Positions 38,061-64,000 of a stretch of DNA of 64,000 nt are shown here, piece by piece (positions within the stretch are counted from its first letter, which is position 1; every line of letters begins with the position of its first letter). This stretch comes from Cristatella mucedo (Eukaryota > Bryozoa > Phylactolaemata > Cristatellidae): assembly GCA_009760855.2 (NCBI GenBank), contig WPIO01000001.1, positions 7,127,001-7,191,000 on the forward strand, written 5' to 3'. The notes below the pieces were generated by a model. It saw nothing but the letters and a program-made list of their open reading frames with translations, had not been told where the DNA came from and searched no databases. Made by a program: the position numbers and the translations under genes.

Positions 38061-38069
38061 GTTTCCCGA

Positions 38070-39600
38070 TGGCTGTACTAGGATTTTAGGCGCAATAGGC
38101 TATCATTTTAGCCACGTATTTTGACAGACACGATAGACTCTATGGTATCTCGCTAAATTCGGTCCGCCAAACTCGCACGGCATTTTATTGGCATTATATT
38201 TCGTATTTATATTTTATTGGCATAACTGCATTTTTGTCTGAAGACGAAGTGTGCTTGACCTACGAGAAACAACTCCAGCAGCCTCCTGGACAAGGAAGGC
38301 GTCCACTCTGCTGACATACTTCGGTGAGCCAGCTCACAGGAAGTAAGAAAAACGGGATGCAGCTGAAGCTCTCTCGTCTGCTCCTCGTTTGGCTGCCGCT
38401 TTACACTTGAAATGCAACAGAGACTGCGGCAAACTTTCCAGCGCAGTGAGCTGCAAGTCTTGAGAGCACAATTGCCTGATTTTTTCATGCGGCTTTAGTC
38501 GTGGAACTTCGTGATCAGTGATATGGAGATCTGAGGAAGTCATCTGGCCAGAGCTGAGTCGAGATGTCGTGGTTTTTGGTGAAACCGAATGGAGCGTTGC
38601 TGGGCATAAGAAGTTGCTAAGAAAACCGATCAGTTACATCACTAAGACGACATTCTTTTTTTTTGGCTTTTTGCTTCGGTTTGCAGTGCAGTTACCATAG
38701 ATTCTGACGAGTCCAGCAGACTGATTCGATTTTACCCCTCGATCTTGGCCCTTGATCCTACCCCTGTGTGCGTGTAAGCTATGCTACTACCGCATTTGCT
38801 GCTATGCAGTACATTTATCGGGAGCTTGCAGCAACAAGTCTGCTGCTGGGGGAAATGATCTTACGGCAAGATGAGAGCGGGTCCTCATCGCATGAGTGCT
38901 CACGACAAATGGTGTGCAGCAGGTCTGCACGCCATTTGCATCACGCTATTTCTCGACTGGAGAAATCTACGAACACGCTTCCCTACGATTTATGCAATAT
39001 GGCAGTGTCAGATCACTCGGATGTCGAGAAAGGGAATGTCTCAGTCCGTAAAACCAAACTCTTCTCGTTGCAAGGAGGCTATTATGGGGTATAATTTCAA
39101 GTTCAACGCCCTCTGGCTAATAAACGGAGTCTTGTGCTGCCGTCAGCATTAGACCTAAACTCCCCCCCTGTTTCACTCCCGCAGGTTCATAGAACCATAT
39201 TCTGTTGCCTTCTGGTTTGAGCAGCACCAGTCGGGATGAAGTCCACCGCCTTTCCTTCCATGGGTTCACCTCGCAAAAAATACCAAGGTGTACCCTCTGA
39301 AATGCATATGTTCAGTAAAGGGCACAGTTAGAAGCTTCAAATTTCGGACTGATTGTAACGTAAACAGATTCGGCAAGCTATGAAACCGATTGATAGTCCT
39401 ACGTGCTCACAAAGGTAGTGCTTGCGATAAGAGGCGTGGCAGATAAGCAGCACCCGTACATAGATAAAACACTTGCTAAGCTCTCCGGGTACTAAGATTG
39501 ACTTTTCTGGCGAGTCTTCGGCTCATTCCAGGTATTGAATCTATAATTTTGCTGAATTCACAAGAAACTCCGCGAGGCTCTTATCGCCGGTCGCCGGCCA
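38070..39600. other. no gene seen
   Basis: No recognised exon or repeat. Confidence 0.35.
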
Positions 39601-41455
39601 TAGCCTTAGGTGGGATCGAGGGCGGAGTTTCGTGACCGCCCTCTACTGCTTCATTGCATCAATGCGGAAGTCCACGCACGCAGGTCAGCAGTTGCTGCTC
39701 GCAAGCCGGCGGGGAAGGATGGCGGAAGGCGAGGCGAAGGAAGGCGAGGCGAAGGAAGGAAGGAGGAAGAAGGAGAAGGAAGGAGACGAGCGCTGCTTGA
39801 GGATCGCTATTCAAAGTTAGCCCAACGTCCAGTTAGGTTTCCCTCAATGGCGTCAGCCATTGCGGGAAACATTAAGGAGTTGCAGATGCGGAAGCTACGT
39901 CGACGGCTTGTCTGCTTCGATAACGCAGCGACTTCCTGTTATACGGCGTCCCTTCTGGAGCACCAGCTTACTGCTCTACGAATTGCTGCTGTGATCGCAT
40001 CACTCAGGAGGGAATGGCATATTCCTCGCCGAGTCTAGACAAAGACACGATACTTGACGGCGGTCGGTTGTAGGGCTGCGCGCTCGCCGCTACGCAAGTC
40101 CTCGGCTTCACTCGCGGCATTCTCTTTTCCACACGGCCTGCTTGCAGAGCAGGCAACGTTGCTATCGGTCGTCCAACCTGCTAGAGCGCGCGAACGCTAC
40201 GAATACAGCCGAAGCTCCCGAGTGCAGCACCAACGAGACAGCTCCCGGCGAGCCTCGCACGCGGCTCGCCCCCCCCTCTCTGCTCCGCTGCCCCCGTCGC
40301 TCGCCGCCGCCTTGCTACTGCGTCCCGCGAGGTGGAGCGTCGAGCCGGCGGAGCAAACGCTCGGAACCGCACGGCCCGAGGTCTCGCGCCATGCCATTGG
40401 CAGCCTGGAGGCAGCTGCACCGCTCCCCCGCCCGCCCGCCCGCCGCCGCCAGAAAATACGTCGACCATCGCGGCCGGGTTGACAAAGAGTCGACTCGTCA
40501 GGGTCAGGGTTAGAGGCTGGCTTTCCTTCAACGAGAGCCTTTGTTGCGGCGGCGGTGGCTCGGCGGTGCTCTGGACGCTCGCAATGGGATCCACGCGACC
40601 GCTGCTCTAGCAGTCAATAATCACCCATCTTCCCGTTCAAACAATGGCAAAATAATTGCCCTCCGTCGCTCGCGCGACCTCGCTTTATTCCGGCGTTCGC
40701 CATTCAGCGCACGCTGCCGCACTGCTGCCGCCGCACCGGCCGGCCTACCGGCGTCTAGGCAGAGCGCTCGCGCCTGAACGCCGGCAGCGGCTACGCACCG
40801 ACCAAAGGTGGCTGGGCACCCGTTCGGCGACGGGATGCCGACGACGAGGGGGAAAGGGGAGCGTGAGGGGGGAGGAAACTCAGCGCAGCCGCCTCCGAGC
40901 GGCGGCGGCGGCGGCGTAGCGGACCCGGACAAATCCGACGGACCGACGTGGCCATCGCGGCCAGTCGGATGCGCGACGCTGGAGCCGCTTCGCTGGCCGG
41001 CGCCAACGTCGCGCGTTCGCCGGCCAGCGAAGCGGCCGAGGTGACTCGCCCAAAGCGCGGGCGCGCTGACCGAGCGCTTCGGTTGAGCCGCTCCGCGGAC
41101 ACTCGCTTTGGGCAGCGGCCGCGCCGTCTGCGCCGTCTCGCGCTGTCCGACCGAATGGCCGGCGACGCGACGGACTTCGGTTCGCAACCGACGCCGAGCA
41201 TTGCGCGCGAGATCCGGCCGGGGCAGTGCGACGTCGGGCGTGGGGCTGGAGCGCTGCGCGCTCTCGGATGCTTGAATGGCCGCGGACCCGGCTCGACCCT
41301 CAACCGCGCACCGTCCCGCCCGTCCGCTCGAAATGGGGCGCCGCTCCGACATCCAGCAGCACGGACGCTGCTGCATCGCACCGCTCCGGTCGGGGTCTAC
41401 GTACGTTCATAGCGCCGCTGAAATGTTGTGGGGGGCGGCGCCCTACGGGCCTCGG
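39600..41455. other. CpG-rich 5' flank of CDKN1
   Basis: Base composition turns sharply GC- and CpG-rich near 39.6 kb and stays so through the CDKN1 gene. Long open frames on both strands (for example 40621-41376 minus) follow from the scarcity of stops. Their Arg/Pro/Ala-rich translations match no family. Confidence 0.5.
40984..41036. repeat. 19-bp perfect inverted repeat, 15-nt loop
   Basis: Arms at 40984-41002 and 41018-41036 (GCCGCTTCGCTGGCCGGCG and its complement), about 600 bp upstream of the CDKN1 start codon. Confidence 0.95.
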
Positions 41456-41475
41456 CCAATAAACCACGTCACGTG
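41456..41475 (+). promoter_or_regulatory. CCAAT box and E-box, putative CDKN1 promoter
   Basis: CCAAT at 41456-41460 and the palindromic E-box CACGTG at 41470-41475 lie about 160 nt upstream of the CDKN1 ATG in CpG-rich DNA. A TATA box is not evident. A promoter role is inferred from position and motifs only. Confidence 0.5.
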
Positions 41476-41627
41476 GTGCCGCTACGCCCGCCGCACGGGC
41501 GTGTGGGTACGTTAAAAAGTTAACCGGCCATCCGTTCCTGCGTCATTTCCGTGGGTGTTATCTTAGCCGCTGCCGGCCGGATTGCAGCAGCAGCAGCAGC
41601 AGCTAGGCGCTCGTGTTTGCCGCACCG

Positions 41628-42063
41628 ATGGGACGACAGGGAGCGACCGCGGACCAGCCGAACGCGCTAATGTGCTTGGGGCGCGGCGGCGGAGCGTCCA
41701 CAGGACCCAGGCGGCGGCTCTTCGGCGCCGACGATCCAGAGCAGAGCAAGGCGTTCGTGGATCGGGAAATGCAGAAATTGCGCGACCAGGATATGAGATG
41801 CTACAACTTCGACTTCGCACAATGGCGCCCGCTCAAGGGCAGCTACAAATGGGAAGTGCTCACTCACACCGGATGGATGGACGCCGAGGCCACGGGCGGC
41901 GGTGACGCGCAGCTGCAGCAGCCGATCAGCGCCCGCGCTCCTCCGGGAGATCGCGAGAGCGCCGGAGTAGAGGCAGGAGGAGCGGAGGGCGCCACCCAGC
42001 CGCCGCCCAGTGGCGACGCTGCGGCGACAGGGGCGCAGCCGGACCGACAGACCATCATACCAG
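41628..42063 (+). CDS. CDKN1 exon 1 (CDI domain)
   Basis: Starts at ATG 41628 (MGRQG), the first ATG after an in-frame stop at 41604-41606, and ends at donor CAG then GTAGGC (42064). It carries RRLFG and NFDF, the cyclin- and CDK-binding landmarks of the Kip/Cip inhibitor domain. It ends one base into a codon. Confidence 0.96.
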
Positions 42064-42774
42064 GTAGGCGCTTCCGTACGCGACGCCTTCGACGGCGCCC
42101 CCTTCGGCGGTGCGGTCGGCCAGCATGCGGCGGCCAGCAGATCGAATGGCCGTGCCGCCGTCAGCGAAAGGCGCGGAGAGCCCGCCGTTCGCGAGAGTGC
42201 GAACGGGCGGGCGCGTGCGGTCGTTCGTTCGTCGTTAGGTTTGCGCGGCCGCCCGCCCGTTCAAAAGTACGGGCTCAGCGTAACCAGCTGCTGCCGCCGC
42301 CGCAGCCGCCCCGTCGACCTTGACCCACCGTTTAGATTGCGCGCCCCGCCCTTTCTAACGGCTCGGCCCAGCTGCCGCCCCGCCCCCTCCTCCAGCCAGC
42401 CAGCCAGCTCGCCACCCGTGGAGCGCTCGCCTGGCGCCGCTGGCACCTTACCCAACTACTCGTATCGCGTCCCGCACCTACCGCCCCTTACTCGTCCCTC
42501 TCTTTTCGACCGTCCCTCTCCTCCTCCCTCCTGCCGGCGCGGTCGGCGACGGCTGCTGCGGCGCAGGCGGCGAGCAGACGCCGGCAGGCGAGGCCCGGAA
42601 CGCCGCCGCGAGCACGCCGCCACTCGCTTTCGCGCTGCTGCAGAGTTCTTCACTCAGAAGAAGCGCGGCGCCGAGGGCGACGGGAAGCGCGACGACGACA
42701 ATGACGGCGGCGCTGGCGACGGGCCGTCGGACGGCGGCGAGGGCCGCACCAAGAAGCCGCGCTCGTTCGTCTAG
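41628..42774 (+). CDS. CDK inhibitor 1 (p21/p27/p57, dacapo) family
   Basis: This is a nuclear inhibitor of cyclin-CDK complexes that can halt the cell cycle. Joining 41628-42063 to 42644-42774 gives 188 residues. Residues 28-80 form the CDI domain: RRLFG (29-33) is the cyclin-docking RxL motif, and NFDF (60-63) with PLKGSYKWEVL (68-78) forms the CDK N-lobe-binding segment. The tyrosine-containing FYYRP-like helix that enters the ATP site in p27 is not visible after residue 80. A low-complexity middle follows. Residues 141-148 (QTIIPEFF) fit the PCNA-binding PIP box QxxIxxFF, followed by basic TQKKR. The C-terminus ends TKKPRSFV, possibly nuclear localisation. The intron lies inside the PIP box, and the spliced phase is exact. 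The gene is tail to tail with KCNQ1. It probably represents the single pre-duplication CDKN1 gene. Confidence 0.95.
42644..42774 (+). CDS. CDKN1 exon 2 (PIP box end, basic tail)
   Basis: The acceptor GCTGCTGCAG ends at 42643. The first two bases complete the codon begun in exon 1, giving E146 followed by FFTQKKRGAEG. The stop TAG is at 42772-42774. Confidence 0.94.
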
Positions 42775-43306
42775 CCGCCGGCTTCGGGCAGGCGGGACGC
42801 GCCGCACGGTAAGATGGCCGAGCCGCCGCCGCCGCACAACTAGTACGCGCATACTACTACGCCACTACGCTGCTACTACCGCGCTACAACTACGCGTTGC
42901 TACGGCGCGGCGCTCGACAGGCGGAGCCTTTCGTAGCCGCTGCGTGGACGTCTCCGCCTTCAAATTCCTTCAGGTGCCACCAGCGACCCGAACAAGTCGG
43001 AACTGTCACCGCGATCTCAAGTCAGCCGCCAGAATGTCTCGTCGGCCAGTCATCTACTTCCATTGTCTTGCCCCGCCCGCCTGCTGCCTGCCTGCTTAGA
43101 CATTTTCGGGTACTCTCTTTTTGGCCAATATCGTGGTCTCCCCTGTCTCGGCTGGACGAACAACGGCCTGCCGCTGGCATTTAGTCAGCGCCGCCACCGC
43201 CGGCCGCACGGCGATATCGGCACTGGGGGCCGCTGTGTCAGCCCGCGTGCCGCCGCGTTTTGCTCTCCTCCGCCTCCGCTGCCGCCGCTGCCCAGCGGCG
43301 GTCGTA

Positions 43307-43312
43307 TTTATT
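43307..43312 (-). terminator. possible distal poly(A) signal for KCNQ1
   Basis: TTTATT on the plus strand reads AATAAA on the minus strand. Use of this site would make the KCNQ1 3' UTR overlap the CDKN1 3' UTR by about 250 nt. Confidence 0.35.
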
Positions 43313-43534
43313 GTGCGGCTTCGACGTCGGCCAAGTCAGCTCGTCGCTCGACGGATATCGCTCCGCACGCTCTCGAGCGACTCCAACTGGGAAGCATCTC
43401 AGGACGGCGGCATCGCAGGCGGCTGCGGTTGACGTAACCTTTTCCTTGCACTGCTGCAAGCAAATTCGGCAGACGATCTATTTATCTTTCTTGTTGATCT
43501 CCCATTGGCTGGCCAAGCCTCCGCCAAGCGCTTG

Positions 43535-43540
43535 TTTATT
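43535..43540 (-). terminator. possible poly(A) signal for KCNQ1
   Basis: AATAAA on the minus strand, about 0.66 kb after the KCNQ1 stop and only 22 bp from the opposing signal of CDKN1. I saw no AATAAA closer to the stop. Confidence 0.5.
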
Positions 43541-43561
43541 TAGAAAAGATGAAATCAATAT

Positions 43562-43567
43562 AATAAA
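43562..43567 (+). terminator. poly(A) signal of CDKN1
   Basis: AATAAA followed within about 20 nt by GT/T-rich sequence (GTGTCTGCG, then TCTTGTGCTC), as expected for a cleavage site. Confidence 0.65.
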
Positions 43568-44203
43568 AACACTCGTGTCTGCGCTCATCGTCTTGTGCTC
43601 GGCCATTCGCGGCGGCAGTGCGGTCTCGCGGAGCGGCGGGCGGGTAGGGCGGCGATGCGGCTGGTGCGAGGCAGGCGCTCGCCGGCCCTACGCTCATGCA
43701 TAGATCGATTCTGTGCTGGACAAAAGACTACGAGCCCCTAGGAACCGGCGACCTGGTCGAGGCTAATTAGTCGTCGGCCGGGCGGAGGGGTGTGCTCAAA
43801 CCCGGTCACGGAGCCGCGGAGCGCCGCCGGGTCGGCGCCCTTGCTGCGGCCGGCGGCGCGAGCGTGAGCGCCCGCGCTACGACCGCTTCTCGACTGAGCC
43901 GAGGCGCCCGCGCCGCCGCTCGTTGAAGGTCTCGGGGACGGCGGTGCGAACGCGTGCGAGCGAGCTGCCTGCGCGCGGATCGCGAGACCGTCGCCACAGG
44001 CGGCGAGAGCCGTCCTTCGCGTCCTCGCTTCCAGCTCGGGCGCCGATCGTCATCGGAGCGTGCGAGTTTCCCAGCGGAGAGGTAACCGCCGGGACGCCGC
44101 ACCGGCCGGCGAGCGACGTGAAGCGGCCCTCGAACGACCTCTCGCCGCTGGCAGCCGGGCTGGCAGCCGGCAAGCAGCCGCGGGGGCAAGCGAAGACCGA
44201 TCG

Positions 44204-62541
<18,338 letters not shown>

Positions 62542-64000
62542 CTGCCAACGGCCAGCGAAAGCAGATCGGCCAGTGAATGATACGGTACAGGAGATCTCGC
62601 TGCGAGATATCGCTCCGGCTCTCATGGAGACTGCTGCACTGCCTCGTGACACTTATGCAAATAGATAGCTTACACAAAGCCCACCTCATACATGGCATAC
62701 CGAGCAGATTGCACGCCTTTCAGATAGAGAGCTTACAGATAGCACACCTTGGGCCGCGAGCAGCTCAAGCACGAAATAGGTATCGTACACCTTGCAAGAG
62801 AGTTACTTATTAGTGGATAACACACATTACGATAGAGAGAGGTTACTAATATGTAGGTAGCACACCTTGGGCTAAGAGCAGCTCAATCAGGCGGCTGAGA
62901 AAACTTACTGGCTGACAGTACAGCAGCGAAGACTATTGAAATGCGAGTACGAGAATGTACGGCATGCCGCCCTTCTCGAAAGGGAAAACAATTGCAAGCG
63001 ATTAAGTAGGATTCCTTGTACAAACCTACGCAGCTTTCTGACGGCTCTCTCGCAAGGTGGAAGGTGGAGCGTGCTGGCACGCACGAATTTGCTTGTACTT
63101 TTTTTTATGAAACCTTCCTGCATGTATTCACGAGAGCTTCTGGCATCTTTGTGAAAGAGAGCCCAAGGATCTGACGGTCAATGTTGCCAAAATGACTGGA
63201 GTTCACACGATCTTTTTTGGCACAACGTGGCCGACATTTAGCAGCAAATGTCCTGTCGTCCCCTATTTTTTTTTAGCTCCAACCACGACCCCTTCGGAGC
63301 GGCCTCTCCACTGTCGGTAAGCTCCTACCAGCCGAGCGAGCGGATGAACTCGCTGTCTCCTACTCTCGTGCGGAGCGTTCGCCGCGGCTAATTCTCCTAA
63401 GGACTAACCCGCAATGCAATTCCTTGCCGCCGAGCTCAATCTCACGACGGCGACGCTGGGACGGCTGCGACGAACCGAGCTGCTTGCTTGGCAGCTCGCT
63501 GTGGCCGCCTCAGTCGCCTCAGCTGGAGCCGCCGCCCGATGCGAGCTCTAGCTGGCACGGGGGGGGGGGGTGGATGCACCGCTCGAATTAGCCGAACGAC
63601 GACCTCGAGAGCGACTGCCCGCAAGGCTGTACCAATGCCCGGCGCGTTGCCTTCACCCTTGGAGCGGCGGGCGGCGCGAGGCAAGACTGCCGGCAATCCG
63701 TCGTTCGTCCGCGGCCGGCGCTTTTTGCACGCGCCAGCACCAGCGAGTCCGACGCGTGACTCGTGCGCCTCGCCATCCGCCGGCCTCGCCATCCGGCACC
63801 TCGGCGGACGCTCAGGGGGACGGGCGCGAGCGGGCGCACCCCGGCGAGAGACGAGGTCGTCCCGTCGTCGAAGAGGAGGGGAAGGAGGCGAACTGAGAGA
63901 CGCCGGTCTCGAGGTGCCGTCGAGCCGGCGTTGCTTTCCTTCTCTTCCTTGGTCACTCGCTCGGGCAGAGGGCTGAGCGAGCCTCGCGAGCGGTGCTGCC
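62542..64000. other. no exon recognised, right edge
   Basis: The KCNQ1 exons for the N-terminus and S1 should lie to the right of 62541, but no S1-like peptide could be found up to 64000. A GAGAG...TACA repeat-like block lies at 62640-62890. From about 63.3 kb the sequence is GC-rich with long chance frames on both strands. Confidence 0.5.

Larger units (their letters stand above)
42775..43590 (+). other. CDKN1 3' UTR
   Basis: About 0.8 kb between the stop and the AATAAA at 43562. CpG density falls toward its end. Overlapping open frames here are not recognised. Confidence 0.6.

Noticed and set aside
40621-41376. 251-codon minus-strand frame upstream of CDKN1
   Set aside because: CpG-rich DNA has few stops; overlapping frames of similar length exist on both strands and none resembles a protein.
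42010-42774. 254-codon plus-strand frame over CDKN1
   Set aside because: It reads through the intron. Only 42644-42774 is exon; the CDI domain lies in the other frame of exon 1.
62542-64000. KCNQ1 exon 2 (S1) or N-terminal exon
   Set aside because: No peptide resembling S1 or the conserved pre-S1 segment was found on the minus strand.

Overview
The window is animal (metazoan) nuclear DNA. Its genes are split by canonical GT-AG introns, and it carries non-LTR retrotransposon debris, tRNA-derived SINEs and many long (CT)n, (GT)n and (TA)n tracts. There are no operons, and ribosomal binding sites play no part. The species cannot be named from the sequence. KCNQ exon lengths and phases match vertebrate KCNQ1 closely, but the proteins have diverged, so a bilaterian with slowly changing introns, probably an invertebrate, fits best.

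Three protein-coding genes can be read by splicing. (1) The last three coding exons of a TEAD/scalloped transcription factor (Hippo pathway) lie on the + strand at 8110-12179 and encode the end of the YAP-binding domain; earlier exons lie off the left edge. (2) A complete two-exon CDK inhibitor of the CDKN1 (p21/p27/p57, dacapo) family lies on the + strand at 41628-42774 (188 aa). It has an N-terminal CDI domain and a PCNA-binding PIP box assembled across the intron. (3) Twelve coding exons of a KCNQ1-type voltage-gated potassium channel lie on the - strand, from 62541 down to the stop codon at 44204. They run from S2 to the C-terminal coiled coil (441 aa, frame closed across all junctions); the N-terminus and S1 lie beyond the right edge.

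The layout is the main result. CDKN1 and KCNQ1 are neighbours in tail-to-tail orientation, as CDKN1C and KCNQ1 are in the human 11p15.5 imprinted domain, and TEAD lies about 30 kb away. In human, TEAD1, TEAD3 and TEAD4 share chromosome arms with CDKN1C, CDKN1A and CDKN1B. The window looks like the compact linkage group from which those duplicated regions came. The two 3' ends meet near 43.3-43.6 kb, where poly(A) signals for both strands lie close together.

Region by region: 1-8 kb holds retroelement fragments, a (CT)n and a (GT)n array, and probably TEAD intron. 8-12.2 kb is the TEAD 3' end, with intronic repeats. 12.2-39.6 kb is a repeat graveyard: two CR1/L2-like LINE families, a different non-LTR element at 16.7-18.2 kb, SINEs, hairpins, a 128-bp perfect palindrome and long CT/GA tracts. 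39.6-44.3 kb is CpG-rich and holds CDKN1 and the end of KCNQ1. 44.3-62.5 kb is KCNQ1, with a CpG-dense block at about 47.6-53 kb, a 31-bp minisatellite and SINEs in its introns. 62.5-64 kb has no exon I could recognise.
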